NCBI RefSeq assembly: GCF_026213295.1
Contig: NC_079415.1
Span: 28,931,681-28,995,680, forward strand
Length of the DNA: 64,000 bases
Direction: 5' to 3'
From: Gadus chalcogrammus
Lineage: Eukaryota; Chordata; Actinopteri; Gadiformes; Gadidae
Below are positions 1 to 11,274 of the stretch, piece by piece. The translations under genes were made by a program, and so were the position numbers. How positions within the stretch are numbered: position 1 is the stretch's first letter; each line of letters begins with the position of its first letter. Under the pieces are notes generated by a model. It was not told where the DNA came from. It saw nothing but the letters and a program-made list of their open reading frames with translations, and made no database searches.

Positions 1-350
1 GAGATGTACAAACATCTCTGAAACACATACACAGTCTTTCATTAAAGGCACACCAGGTAACATTTTTAGGTTAATTTAACAGTTTCTTAGTCACTGATGA
101 TTAAATGGCTAATTACCGGGTGAATGGAGCGTCTCTCACCCATCTTTGCCTTGTGTGCCTTTAAGAAACCTATTAAATCTTAAAAAAAAGCTATTGGAGA
201 GTTCTTTGTTAGAGTTATAAATAAAATATTTCCATCCCCCTTCCCAACAGTGTGTGCTGAGATCATTCATTTCCAGTGTGAAAGTGAAAATATTTGCTAT
301 CGTTAATAAATGTTAAATAAATATTTGCAAATAATTAATAATTACTATTA
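1..350. other. No gene seen; AT-rich flank
   Basis: AT-rich sequence without a convincing ORF or RNA gene. It leads directly into the 66-bp tandem array and may belong to the same AT-rich element. Confidence 0.4.
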
Positions 351-1146
351 CAACTTTATTATAAGGGTCCCCAATACTAATAGTTATATAATACTAATAT
401 ATTAATTAAGCTTAACCAACTTTATTATAAGGGTCCCCTATACTGATAGTTATATATTACTAATATATTAATTACGCTTAACCAACTTTATTATAAGGGT
501 CCCCCATACTGATAGTTATATATTACTAATATATTAATTAAGCTTTACCAACTTTATTATAAGGGTCCCCCATACTGATAGTTATATATTACTAATATAT
601 TAATTAAGCTTAACCAACTTTATTATAAGGGTCCCCTATACTGATAGTTATATATTACTAATATATGAATTAAGCTTAACCAACTTGATTATAAGGGTCC
701 CCAATACTAATAGTTATATATTACTAATATATTAATTAAGCTTAACCAACTTTATTATAAGGGTCCCCCATACTGATAGTTATATATTACTAATATATTA
801 ATTAAGCTTAACCAACTTTATTATAAGGGTCCCCCATACTGATAGTTATATATTACTAATATATTAATTAAGCTTAACCAACTTTATTATAAGGGTCCCC
901 ATACTGATAGTTATATATTACTAATATATTAATTAAGCTTAACCAACTTTATTATAAGGGTCCCCCATACTGATAGTTATATATTACTAATATATTAATT
1001 AAGCTTAACCAACTTTATTATAAGGGTCCCCATACTGATAGTTATATATTACTAATATATTAATTAAGCTTAACCAACTTGATTATAAGGGTCCCCCATA
1101 CTGATAGTTATATATTACTCATATATTAATTAAGCTTAACCAACTT
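351..1146. repeat. 66-bp tandem repeat, about 12 copies
   Basis: The start word CAACTTTATTATAAGGGTCC recurs at 351, 417, 483, 549, 615, 681, 747, 813, 879 and so on to 1141. The period is 65-66 bp and copies differ by only a few bases. The last copy is diverged and truncated. Each unit holds a TAATATATTAATTAAGCTTA block. The start word resembles the inverted form of the terminal sequence at 1532-1555 (CCTTATTATAAAGTGTTACC), so the unit may derive from a transposon end. Confidence 0.93.
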
Positions 1147-1555
1147 CATTGTAAGAGTCCTATGAGGAGTGGTTCATATTGGGATAGGCAGAAGCACAGT
1201 TTAATAACAATTAGTTAAATAATAATATTTCATTAACTTTTACATTAACATATAGTTTGTAAATAAACATTTAACATTTAAATAATGTAAGAAATAACTG
1301 TTAATTAGTGCCAAAAATACATTTAGTTAACTATTAATAAATATTAATACAATATTAGTTAATAGATTGTTTTCTATTTGTTAAAACATTAACATACAGA
1401 TTGTATGCAAACAACTAATATTTAATTAATGATGGAAAAACTATTAACTTGTGCCAAATAGATATTTTAGTAACAATTAACAAATATTAACAAAGAATTA
1501 GGTAATGACTAGTTTGCTATTTATTATGGCACCTTATTATAAAGTGTTACCAGTA
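1147..1555. mobile_element. AT-rich non-autonomous DNA element, right end
   Basis: A 400-bp stretch rich in TTAATAAATATTAA-like words ends in CACCTTATTATAAAGTGTTACC-like sequence near 1555, similar to short inverted ends of AT-rich fish DNA elements. It follows the tandem array, whose unit shares the CTTTATTATAAGG word. I could not define the left end or a target duplication. Confidence 0.4.
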
Positions 1556-1814
1556 TTTTAAGTTTAATGAAGAGGAATTGTATAAAAGTATTGTTGGGCT
1601 TTTTGAGAGAAACAGGGTTATATGGTAGGATATAGAGTAGAAAGAAGGTGTGAATGAGTGAGTGTTTGGATATTTTTGTTTTTTGATTCATTAACTGGAT
1701 CAGAAGAGGGCGGTAATGCACCAAGTTGTGGATGCCAACCGCCGATAAACCCCAAGAAGAAGAAGAAGAAGATGAGGTCAGGAACATATGGGCGTCCCGT
1801 TGCTAGAACACGGC

Positions 1815-1943
1815 AGCGCCAAACATTTCACTGACGACTGCTTCCTCAACTTGGGCCAATACAGAGCTGGACTTGCTCAACGTCTGAAAATCAAGTCTGG
1901 ATCAGTACCAACTCTCCTCGGCTCAGCCACAAAACTCGAAAAA
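1815..1943 (+). pseudogene. THAP domain exon fragment (unit 0), 3' half only
   Basis: The frame beginning [19 protein letters not shown] is the C-terminal half of a THAP zinc finger. It includes the SVPTL motif and ends at a GTAAGT splice donor (1944). The N-terminal half, with the first two zinc-binding cysteines and the start codon, is absent. It is replaced by unrelated sequence that also precedes the fragment at 51039. It is nearly identical to the intact exon at 11488-11757. The zinc site is incomplete, so it cannot bind DNA on its own. Confidence 0.85.
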
Positions 1944-2268
1944 GTAAGTTAACTAACGCCATATCATTGTGTTGCTTTACTGTATATGGTTACCTTGTTA
2001 GCATTATAATGCTGCTTTAGCATTAGCGCTACAGCTAACAGCCAAGTTACTGTCGCTGATGTTACGGTAGATAGTATCATTTATGTGTGTACAGGGCTCC
2101 AGAGTGCGCCTAATTTGGGCGCACATGCGCCTAGAATTCTGGGTAGTGACTGAAAATGTATCTGGTATAATTATTATTATTTATTTTTTTACAGAGCAGT
2201 CTATTCATAATATTGTAATAACCACGGAAGAGGCAGTGAATGAAGTATTGATTAGACAGCGATTTATT

Positions 2269-2823
2269 ATGCCGCTTTTCCACTGCATGGTACCAGCTCG
2301 ACTCGACTCGACACAGCTCGCATTTTTTGCGTTTCCACCGCGAAAACATGGTATCTGGTACCTGAAGTGGCTGCTTTTTCTAGTACCGCCTCGCTCTAGG
2401 TTCCAAGCGGCTGAGCCGATGCTAAAAGGTGACGTCGTCAGACGGCCGGCCACTGATTGGTCAGAGAGGGTGACGAAGTCACGAGAGCGACATGGCAACC
2501 ATGCTGGTAACAGCCATAGCAGCGCCGCAGCCAACATATTGCACTTCTTCAACTTCTTCAACATGCCAGCTAATAATACGAACACGAATACCATCGCATC
2601 GATGTCCTCCATTGTTGTTATGTGGGTTCTGTCCATGTGTGGGTTGCGTAGGTCTTGTTTGCGTCGCGTACAAAAATACGTCACGGCCCTTTCGCGCAGC
2701 CGACCCCGCCCACGTCCCGGAGGTACTATTTGCGGTGGAAAAGCACCCGTGCTGCTACCGTGTCGAGTCGTGTCGAGTAGTGTCGTGTCGAGTCGAGCTA
2801 CATGTGCGGTGGAAAAGCGGCAT
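2269..2823. mobile_element. Non-autonomous TIR element (about 555 bp)
   Basis: The ends are inverted copies: ATGCCGCTTTTCCACTGCAT at the left and, reverse-complemented from the right, ATGCCGCTTTTCCACCGCAC. Both are followed by GCTCGACTCGAC-type tracts. The interior contains several overlapping ORFs on both strands with no recognisable domain, typical of a MITE-like element. No clear target duplication was found, so the superfamily is open. It lies just downstream of the THAP fragment, where the other units have intron. Confidence 0.75.
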
Positions 2824-2904
2824 GACACCTAATAAACTGTTGGAACACGCAAGACCGGTAACAATAGAAACGCCGGTAAACAAACCCGCGAAGCCCAATC
2901 CAGG

Positions 2905-3045
2905 GGCCTGTACTACGAAGCTCGATCAGAGGGTTAGCGAGGTATGTTGTGCTGAAAGCCTGGGTTAGCTGTACCATGAAAGTCGATCTCTTTTAGCGTC
3001 GCTGTATCACCATGGTGACTTACGCTCGCAACCAAACCTGGGCAT
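2905..3045. mobile_element. Possible short TIR element remnant
   Basis: A block starting GGGGCCTGTACTACGAAGCT sits where exon B should be. The sequence following (ATTGAGTATTTTTT..., from 3045) matches what follows exon B in unit 3 (52143 onward). Insertion and deletion here therefore appear to have removed exon B from unit 0. The class is not determined. Confidence 0.35.
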
Positions 3046-3496
3046 TGAGTATTTTTTATCTTTGATTTGGTAGATTGTAGGCAGCATAGATTCTAGGCTG
3101 ATGCTAGATTCTTCCTGCGCTAAAAAGCCTGGTCCTCTTTGAAAAAGCATCAGGACCAGAGCCCTGCTAAAACACGAGTCAAACTTGGGAGTTGCATTTC
3201 AAAGATGGAATTAGTCAAGAGCCCAGAAGGGTTTCAAGACAGATGCCACATGAGCTGGTTTATCATTCTCAAACATCAATGAATTCATAATGCATGAATG
3301 TTAGCTGATCAGCTTAGAGGGAAGGAGACGTTGTTGCTTTATAGTGTCGAAATAGAATTATTGCGCTTCGCATGTCATGTTGTGATCAGATAATTTTGCG
3401 CTGGTGTTCGTTTCACGTGTACAAATACACAATGCCTCCCTTTATGCAAATAATGTACCAAAACAATTCATTTTTCCTTTTTTTCTCTGTCTGCAG

Positions 3497-3651
3497 AAGA
3501 CTGCGATGCCTTTGGAGACCGTAGCACTCAGCGTGCCGCCACCTCAGAGATTCTGGGTGTGGTCGCCCCTGGCTCCTCCCACTCGTCCAGTCACAGCGAG
3601 AAACTGGTGGTTAGCAGAATAAAGAATATGTTTGCATTTTTGCACTTGTAA
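3497..3651 (+). CDS. Truncated D exon (unit 0, copy 1)
   Basis: After a CTGCAG acceptor the phase-1 frame reads (E)DCDAFGDRSTQRAATSEIL and onward to HSEKL. It then runs into VVSRIKNMF and stops at 3649-3651. Full D exons continue with KILSVYGKGEG for about 60 more codons. The junction joins exon D to sequence normally found inside the Harbinger element between D and C (compare 28213-28260). This is a deletion product shared with copies at 4561, 29245 and 52740. It is either a terminal exon or, using the GTGGTT after the junction as a weak donor, an internal phase 1-0 exon. Confidence 0.6.
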
Positions 3652-3889
3652 ATAGTTAATCGCGTTTTAGCCTACCCTCAGCTGTAAACTCATTCTTGCA
3701 TGCGAGGGTCTTGAATCCACAAAAAAAAATACACAGGCAAGACATTGAAATTGCAGGGCGTGCCAAGCCACGACCGAACCAGCTTGGCAGTGTGAAAACG
3801 CCAAATCTGTCAGTAGTGGGGATTGACAACTATTCTGTGAAAATGAAAGAATATGTCTTGTGTGTGTGTTTCCTTCTTTATGTGGAAAG

Positions 3890-3956
3890 CAGCAGACCCC
3901 AGACACCATTTCAATCAAGGTTGAAGAGGATATTGGTGGAGGCATGCCCGCCGTAG
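3890..3956 (+). CDS. C exon (unit 0, copy 1): QTPDTISIKVEED
   Basis: A 67-bp exon follows a pyrimidine-rich CCTTCTTTATGTGGAAAG acceptor and ends before GTTAGT. It reads QQTPDTISIKVEEDIGGGMP in phase 0 and exits in phase 1. The IKVE core fits the SUMO-attachment consensus (hydrophobic-K-x-E), and the exon is acidic. Function beyond a short regulatory linker is unknown. It recurs about ten times in the window. Confidence 0.65.
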
Positions 3957-4560
3957 GTTAGTAATACACATTGCATCTATGCAAGAAAACAACCATGATC
4001 AACTGAGAATGTACTTGATTCTACCTGCGCTAAAAAGCCTGGTCCTCGTTGGAAAAGCATCATGACCAGCGCCCTGCTAAAACACGAGTCAAACTTCGGA
4101 GTTGCATTTCAAAGATGGAATCAGTCAAGAGCCCAGAAGGGTTTCAAGACAGATGCCACATGAGCTGGTTTATCATTCTCAAACATTAATGAATTCATAA
4201 TGCATGAATGTTAGCTGATCGGCTTAGAGGGAAGGAGACGTTGTTGCTTTTTAGTGTCAAAATATAATTATTGCGCTTGTCTCGCATGCCATGTTGTGAT
4301 CAGATCACTTTGCGCTGGTGTTCGTTGAGTGTCCTTAACCTGGCCAACCACTTGAGCTTTGAGTCTAGGGAGGAGGGTGCTGGAGGAGACGGCCCTCTCC
4401 AAAACTGTGAATCTTTGTCAGCAGTACACATTTTAAACCCTCTGTGTCAATGTTACATACATTTAAAGAGTTTCTTTCACGTGTACAAATACACAATGCC
4501 TCCCTTTATGCAAATAATGTACCAAAACAATTACTTTTTCCTTTTTTTCTCCCTCTGCAG

Positions 4561-4715
4561 AAGACTGCGATGCCTTTGGAGACCGTAGCACTCAGCGTGG
4601 CGCCACCTCAAAGATTCTGGCGGTGGTCGCCCCTGGCTCCTCCCACTGGTCCAGTCACAGCGAGAAACTGGTGGTTAGCAGAATAAAGAATATTTTGGCA
4701 TTTTTGCACTTGTAA
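4561..4715 (+). CDS. Truncated D exon (unit 0, copy 2)
   Basis: Same structure as the copy at 3497: CTGCAG acceptor, (E)DCDAFGDRST start, then the fusion to VVSRIKN and a stop at 4713-4715. About 1.06 kb separates the two copies and 1.09 kb separates their C exons. The block from D to the next D was therefore tandemly duplicated after the truncation. Confidence 0.6.
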
Positions 4716-4975
4716 ATAGTTAATCGCATTTTAACCTACACTCAGATGTGAACTCATTCTTGCATGCGAGGGTCTTGAATCCACAAAAAAAAATACACAG
4801 GCAAGACATTGAAATTGCAGGGCGTGCAATTGCAGGGCGTGGTTCGGTCGCGTTTGCGACCGAACCAGCTTGGCAATGTAAAAACGCCTATTCTGTCGGT
4901 AGTGGGGATTGAAAACTATTCTGTGAAAATGACAGAATATATGTCTTGTGTGTGTTTCCTTCTTTATGTGGAAAG

Positions 4976-5042
4976 CAGCAGACCCCAGACACCATTTCAA
5001 TCAAGCTTGAAGAGGATATTGGTGGAGGCATGCCCGCCGTAG
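4976..5042 (+). CDS. C exon (unit 0, copy 2)
   Basis: QQTPDTISIKLEEDIGGGMP in phase 0 between an AG acceptor and a GTTAGT donor. The motif is IKLE rather than IKVE. Intact as an exon, but followed at once by a LINE insertion before the zinc-finger exon. Confidence 0.62.
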
Positions 5043-5069
5043 GTTAGTAATACACATTGCATCTATGCA

Positions 5070-5760
5070 AGGCAAGGCAAGGCAACTTTATTTATATAGC
5101 ACTTTTCATACACAAGGCAGACTCAAAGTGCTTCACATATAAACATTGTCATACAATAAAATAAAATAATAGGTAAGTAAAAGAAAAACATATGCAAAAA
5201 ATAGAAGTTAAAAGGCATTTTAGTATTAAAATAGAAAATAAAGGCAAAGTTAAAAAAGCTTTTTTAGAAAGTGCAATGTATTTCAGATTTAGCAGAAAGC
5301 TATAGCAAACATAAAAGTCTTCAGTCTTGTTTTAAAGGTGCTCAGAATTGGGGCAAGTCTTAAATCCTCTGGGAGTTTATTCCAGCTATTTGTTGCGTAG
5401 TAACTAAATCCTGCTTTCCCGTTTTTTGTGTTTACTCTGGGGATAATTAACAGATTGGTCTCAGAGCTTCTTAGTGGTCTAAAAGGCTGATGTAGTGGAA
5501 GCATATCAGTTAATAATTTTGGGCCTAAACCATGTAGGGATTTATAGGTAAGCAACATGATTTTAAAATCAATTCTCTGACCTACAGGAAGCCAATGTAA
5601 CGATTTCAGAATTGGTGTAATATGATCAAATTTTTTGGTCTTTGTTAGAACTCTAGCAGCAACATTCTGAACAAGCTGAAGCTTCCTCAGAGTTTGTTTT
5701 GGGAGACCTGTAAGGAGACCATTGCAGTAATCAAGCTTACTAGTGATAAAGGCATGTACA
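5070..5760 (-). mobile_element. LINE 3' fragment (L2/CR1-like), minus strand
   Basis: Read on the minus strand, the ORF ending at 5289 encodes the C-terminal part of a non-LTR reverse transcriptase: [41 protein letters not shown] and WNKLPEDLR. The plus-strand left edge has the CTTTATTTATATAGCACTTT 3' tail common in fish LINEs. It interrupts ATCTATGCAAG/AAAACAACC, which is continuous at 3970-3990 and 29727-29745, so it is an insertion in unit 0. Clade assignment is from recalled family resemblance. Confidence 0.85.
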
Positions 5761-5989
5761 AAACAACCTTGATCAACTGAGAATGTACTCGATTTTGCCT
5801 TCCCAGTAGGAGCCTTTAACCCTTGACCATCCAAAGGGCGACAAGGAAAATGCATAATCAACAAATAGAAGTTAGAATGTCAAAATATAAATCTTCCAAT
5901 ACACAAGTTTGTACAAAGTACATACTGTGTAGCTTTGTGAAAATGATTCATTAAAAACTTTCTCTCTTTCTCTGTTTTCCTCTCTGAAG

Positions 5990-7227
5990 AAGACGATGAC
6001 ATCAGAGACTGCAGCACGCAGCGCGGCGCCACCTCGGAGAGTCTGCGTGTGGACGCCCCTGGCTCCTCCCACATGTCAAGTCACAACGGGGAGCTGCGCA
6101 TCCCGAGCGTTTACGGACAAGGGGAGGGCCCACTGGCGGTGGACGGCCATGACACCCTCTTTGCCGCGTCAGAACTGGAGTCCTTGAGCTCGCTGTCCGC
6201 TGACCACAGCGTGGCCAAGAGCCTGAACTGCAGCGTACGGCTCGTCCGCCTTGAGGAGCTGACTGGGCATCAGGGCGGCCGCAAGGGCCGGCCCGGTGTC
6301 TTGTGTGGAAAGGTTGTTCCCAACAATGCCAATATGATCGTCCCCATGAGGACCCACAACGACGAGAAGCCGTACAGGTGTGACCAATGCACGAAGTGCT
6401 TCAGTCTGAAAGGCATCCTGACGCGCCACATGATGACTCACTCTGGGGAGAAGCCCTACAAGTGTGACCAATGCACGAAGTGCTTCAGTCGGACAAGCCA
6501 CCGGAATATCCACATGACAACTCACTCAGGCGAGAAGGCCTACAAGTGTGACCAATGCATGAAGTGCTTCAGTCAGAAAGGCCAGCTGAATATCCACATG
6601 AGGACTCACACTGGGGAGAAGCCCTACAGGTGTGACCAATGCCTGAAGAGCTACCATCGGAAATGCGACCTGGAGAGCCACCTGAGGACTCACTCCGGTG
6701 AGAAGCCCTACAAGTGTGACCAATGTACGAAGCGCTAAAGTCAGACAAGCAACCTGAAGATCCACATGAGAACTCTCACCGGCGAGAAGCCCTACAAGTG
6801 TGACCAATGCACGAAGTGCTTCAGTCTGAAAGGCACCCTGAAGTTCCACATGTCGACTCACTCTGGGGAGAAGCCCTACAGGTGTGACCAATGCACGAAG
6901 TGCTTCAGTCAGAAGGGCAGCCTGAATCTTCACATGAGGACTCACACCGGCGAGAAGCCCTACAGGTGTGACCAATGCACGAAGGGCTTCATTGTGAAAG
7001 GTAACCTGAAGATCCACATGAGGACTCACTCCGGCGAGAAGCCCTACAGGTGCGACCAATGCAAGAAGGGCTTCAGTCAGACAAGCAACCTGAAGATCCA
7101 CATGAGGACTCACTCTGGGGAGAAGCCCTGCGTGTGTCTGCAGTGCAACGCCAGCTACAGCGACCCAAACAGTTTGCGTTTGCACATGCTCAAGCACAGT
7201 TTGGCACGGGGTAACGGGACGCTTTGA
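5990..7227 (+). pseudogene. C2H2 zinc-finger exon (unit 0), broken in finger 5
   Basis: A terminal exon enters in phase 1 after CTCTCTGAAG. The N-terminal part (about 110 codons) is the D-like module (RVDAPGSSHMSSH, GPLAVDGHDTLFAASELES). It is followed by the LTGHQGGRKGRPG linker and ten C2H2 repeats of the CDQC..F..L..H form with TGEKPY/SGEKPY linkers, ending RGNGTL at 7227. An in-frame TAA at 6736-6738 replaces the finger-5 phenylalanine codon. The same finger has also lost its last histidine (RTL instead of RTH). The frame resumes unbroken afterwards. A product would stop after four complete fingers. Polyadenylation word ATTAAA lies at 7287-7292. Confidence 0.88.
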
Positions 7228-8650
7228 TTGAGACCTCTGTCTGGTATTGGTTTAAATTACTGATTTTAGTTTTTCTTTTTATCACAATTAAACGCTTTCA
7301 ACTTTTGATTCGCTTTCTGTTTTTATTAATAATCGATGTCTGTGTTGAATAACTTATTTCTAGGACACTTCTGACAGCAAAATATTTGATTTAATGTAGA
7401 GCTTGATCAGGGGAAGATACAGGCAGCAAAGTTACCAAGCATACAGTCAATGAGACGATGGGTGTACATGATTCTTATAGGAAACGTTCACATCGTGGGT
7501 AAATACAAAGGTCAGGGGGAGGGGCCTTCGTGGAGTTTAGGATTGGCCAGAGGAGAGACCAAGTTAAATTGCAAAGAAGTCTGTGGATTGGCCTCAGTAT
7601 CAAACTTGGTGCCCACAGTTGCAAATGGAAACTATCTAAACACCTTTCAATTAGAGAGGGCGGAAGGTATCTCTAGGACCATGGAGAATGGATAGAAATT
7701 CATTGAAATTGAGTTGAGGGTTCATATAATTTGTATATTAAAGTTACGCTTGATATTGCCACAACATTGTCATTACCGTTATCTTTGTTATTAGAAAAAG
7801 CCTGCAAAGTTCACTTGTGAAATAGACTGCGATTGAACCCCACATTATACATGATTCTGTTCATTCCACTGACCTTTCCATTCCGTGCGCTTAATGCTAA
7901 CTACCTTGGATGGATTGTATCATAATAGGCGATAACGGTTGAAGATGATCCATTTTAAAAGGTCCCTGGTTAAATGTCTAGATCTCAGTGATGCTCAGTT
8001 TCGGCCGGTCCTCCCTCTAGAAGGCAGCATTATTCTAACGGGACAAAGTCAGAAGATTCCTAGCATTGGTCCCCCTTCACTCCCTGTTTGCAGCGGCGGC
8101 TGGTGATCCAATTCGTGGGTGGGGTGCAGTAATGGACGGGGGTCCTCCCCAAGAAAATATAGAATTGGTTTCTGGGATGCCCACTAGCTAAAAATGTATT
8201 CCGATTCATTGCCTAATTCCTGACTTGCAGGGCCTGGACAAGCCTACACTGCTTTCACTTTCACTCCACTAGTTATTGCTATTAGACCCATGGTTGTTAT
8301 TCTGATATTGAGGCATATCATGATCAATGTCCTATAGTGTTTTACCCGAGTCTCAAGGTCTATTTCAAATGCAAATACATGCCAAAAGACTTAATTAATA
8401 TGTAACTTACTTGTTCCTTTTAAGTATAACATTGCGTGATTGAGGAGTCCAATTCCTCCACTGAAATGGGTAGAAAGTGCTTTTACGGCTCTCTGCTAAT
8501 TATCAAACTATCACTTCTCTCTGGATATAGTTATATTGTGCAATGCACGAATGCTGCTGAGGGAGGTAGGCTATTAGATTCATTGGCTGAATTGTCCAAT
8601 CAGCTCCAAATTACTACAATGTGTTGAAACACAAGACAGTGTAGTGACAA
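7228..8650 (+). other. 3' UTR and conserved downstream block of unit 0
   Basis: No convincing gene. The block is closely similar to 31300-32830 and 60785-62310, so it duplicated along with the gene. It begins with the likely 3' UTR (ATTAAA at 7287) and includes a GC-rich GCAGCGGCGGCTGGTGATCC segment. A short ORF around 8436 is repeated in the other units but varies in length and start, so it is unlikely to be coding. Confidence 0.6.
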
Positions 8651-8772
8651 GTGTTTCTTCAATACTCTGAGTAATTCAGTTACTGTTGGGAAAGGAGAAC
8701 AAGCCTATCTTGATGAATCCTTCATGTTGTGTGTTCAGTAACAGGGGTAGGGTTTGTGTTCGGTCTTTCTTC

Positions 8773-8774
<2 letters not shown>

Positions 8775-8854
<80 letters not shown>
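8775..8854. repeat. (GT)n microsatellite, about 40 units
   Basis: Uninterrupted GT run. A GT array is also found at the matching place after units 1 (32957) and 3 (62433). Long Cys-Val ORFs across it are artefacts. Confidence 0.97.
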
Positions 8855-8855
<1 letters not shown>

Positions 8856-8939
8856 CTGCAGTTCAGAAGGTGAACTGCACCAAGGAGGATTCACCGCCCC
8901 CAAATTGTTCCACATGCATTTACTTTGATACGTCTTTGA

Positions 8940-10530
8940 TGTGTCGTTCAGAAAAAACTAAGTGTATGGTGTTTGGAAATAAGAAAAAGATGCCATCGCA
9001 GACAATTAAATTGTGCGACAACAATCTTGAGAAAGTCAAGTACTTTAAGTTTCTAGGAATGTGGTTGGACGAAAGAATGACAGGGAAAAAGCATATTGAG
9101 ATGGTAGCTTTGAAGTGTGGGAAAATAAATAATGTCCTTAGGTGTGTGGCTGGTTCAGACTGGGGGGCTGATAGAGAATCAATGATGAGGATTTACAGAG
9201 CAATGATAAGATCAGCAATTGATTATGGATGCATGGTTTATGGATCAGCAGCTCTTTCAGTGTTAAACAAATTAGACATAGTCCAAGCTAAAGCCTTAAG
9301 AGTGTCCTGTGGAGCATTCTGTACAACTCCAATAGCAGCATTACTAATACAAATGGATGAGATGCCGCTAGTATTAAGAAGATATAAACTTGGCTTGAAA
9401 TACCTAATGAAGCTCAAAGGACAAAGGGAAGTGTTACCAACAAAAGACCTACTGAGTGATCATTGGGAGTTTATGGGAATAAGAAAAACTAAAACTAACT
9501 TTGCAGAAAATCTTAAATCTGTGGCGCAGGACATTGGTATCAGGGATGTTAGTGTTTGTCCTCCAGTGTGTCGCTCAGTTGCTCCGTCATGGCTGATCCC
9601 AGATCCCAGTGTTGACCTAAAGTTGATGAGTATAAGCAAATCAAGGATGTCAGAGGGTGTAGTAAAAGAGATAGAAGTCTGGCAGCAACAAGTATGGGGA
9701 GACCATCTACTGATTTACACTGATGGGTCAAAGGAGCGTGAGAGTGGTAAAGTAGCAGTGGGTATTAGCATTCCTGAAATCAGGTACAGAATAGGGCATA
9801 GAGTCTCAGATCATATGTCAGTATTCACAGCAGAGATGGTGGCAGTCTTATGGGCCTTACGATGGGTGGAGGATAGTAAACAGGGGTATTCAACAATATG
9901 TAGCGATTCAGCTGCAGCTTTAATTTCAATAAAAGAAGGAAAATCCAAGTCCAGACCGGGTTAGGGTTAGGGTTAAGGCGGGGAGGGAGGTGGGGTTTCT
10001 CTGGCTGCCGGCTCATGTGGGTGTGAAAGGGAACGAGGAGGCGGATGAGGAGGCAAAGAAGGCGGTGAAGGAGGAAACAGTGCAAATTCATCTGCAATAT
10101 GGGGCACCCGAGTACATGGAAAAAATGAACAGGGCTCTAAAGGAAATCAAAATTCAAAATTCAAAATTCTTGGGAGAAGGAAAGGAAGGGAAGGGCGTAC
10201 TTTACAATACAGGAAAATGTAAATAAAGATAGGTGCACTTTTAGGTGCATAAGAAAAGATGATGTAGCAATCACAAGACTGAGGCTTGGACACTGTGGGC
10301 TGAGGAGTGGGCTGGCTCTGATTGGCAAACACCAAGTAGGCAGGTGTGAGTGTGGAGAAGGAGAGACTGTACAACATGTACTTCTCCAGTGGGGGCGCTA
10401 TTCCAGGCAAAGGAGGACTCTGTACCGGAGGCTTGGATCAGCTGGATAATCAGTTTTTAGTGTGCGCACCCTTTTAAATCTGGATTCAGTGGATAAAACA
10501 AAGGAATTGATGGACTACCTTCACATCATT
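8940..10530 (+). mobile_element. RNase-H-bearing LINE (I-group-like), 5'-truncated
   Basis: The frame from about 8950 gives the C-terminal half of a reverse transcriptase: KCMVFGNKKK, YFKFLGMWLDERM, RSAIDYGCMVYGSAA and VQAKALRVSCGA. An RNase H domain follows, with LIYTDGSKER, FTAEMVAVLWAL and CSDSAAALISI, and in a second piece FLWLPAHVGVKGNEEAD. A C-terminal Cys/His piece reads TRLRLGHCGL..KHQVGRCECGEGETVQHVLL. RNase H in a non-LTR element points to the I/Nimb/Ingi group. The RNase H domain is split by a (TTAGGG)-like patch and a stop at 9962. The endonuclease and most of the RT are missing, so the copy is dead. Confidence 0.88.
9959..9977. repeat. Interstitial telomere-like (TTAGGG)n patch
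   Basis: Three TTAGGG-type units (GGGTTAGGGTTAGGGTTAAGG) lie inside the LINE RNase H coding region. They replace the segment that should join SDSAAAL to WLPAHVG and introduce the stop. Confidence 0.8.
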
Positions 10531-10707
10531 GATAGATAGATAGATAGATAAATACTTTAATAATCCCAGAGGGAAATTATTTTTGTCACGAACTCCAGAT
10601 ATACATACACAAATAAATAAATAAATAAATATTAAGAATAAAATATAATATAAAATATAACATATATGTATCCATATCCATATATATATATACACACACG
10701 CATATAC

Positions 10708-10708
<1 letters not shown>

Positions 10709-10778
<70 letters not shown>
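10709..10778. repeat. (TA)n microsatellite
   Basis: Pure TA run of about 70 bp, flanked by TACA/CATA imperfect repeats. Confidence 0.95.
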
Positions 10779-10785
<7 letters not shown>

Positions 10786-10936
10786 ATACAACATAAATAC
10801 ACATACATACACAAAAGATAAAAGATACAACCTAAGAAAAACAAATCACAAATTTAAGGACAATATAAATATATATACAACACCATGTATACATAGATAT
10901 ATATATACATATACATACATACATACATATATACAT

Positions 10937-10939
<3 letters not shown>

Positions 10940-10987
<48 letters not shown>
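10940..10987. repeat. (TA)n microsatellite, second block
   Basis: Pure AT run of about 48 bp, with further TA and CATA repeats to about 11025. Confidence 0.93.
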
Positions 10988-10991
<4 letters not shown>

Positions 10992-11274
10992 CATATATAT
11001 ATATATATACATACACATACATCCATAAAAGACAGCACTGTACAAAAAGAATTGTACAGTATTGTGCAAAAGGTGCAAGAATTATAGTCCTTGTTTGAGG
11101 TCAGAGATTACAGAGAGGGACGGTGTCTGACATTCTAAGGGAGTATTTACCTTTATTGGCTTTATTTAGTATTTACGTAGTCATTGGAGTATATAAAAGG
11201 ATTTAAAGTTTAGGGGGAAATAACAAACAGTGGGGGGCAGTAATACGCCATAGCTGCGTCCAGACTACCTAAAT

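Larger units (their letters stand above)
10531..11165 (-). mobile_element. Rex1-like LINE 3' end with embedded (TA)n
   Basis: A (GATA)n edge is followed by ACTTTAATAATCCCAGAGGG. This is the reverse-oriented 3' end of Rex1-type LINEs (TTTATTAATCCC-like). Words such as GTACAGTATTGTGCAAAAGG at 11056 fit the same family. The middle is filled by expanded TA/TACA repeats. No coding part remains. Confidence 0.5.

Noticed and set aside
351..1146. Regularly spaced repeats resembling a CRISPR array
   Set aside because: The repeated unit has no distinct unique spacers; it is a 66-bp tandem satellite in a eukaryotic setting.
2083..2968. Overlapping ORFs of 158-249 aa in the 2.2-2.9 kb region
   Set aside because: They overlap on both strands inside a TIR element, are low-complexity arginine/serine-rich, and show no domain.
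8436..8627. Small ORF repeated after each unit (also 32591, 62069)
   Set aside because: The duplicated 3' block explains the repetition. Start, length and frame differ between copies, and no coding signal is kept.
8729..8860. Cys-Val, His-Thr and Tyr-Ile ORFs over GT, CA and TA tracts (also near 10600-11070, 21356-21590, 37354-38420, 62346)
   Set aside because: Translations of microsatellites in every frame; no evidence of a gene.
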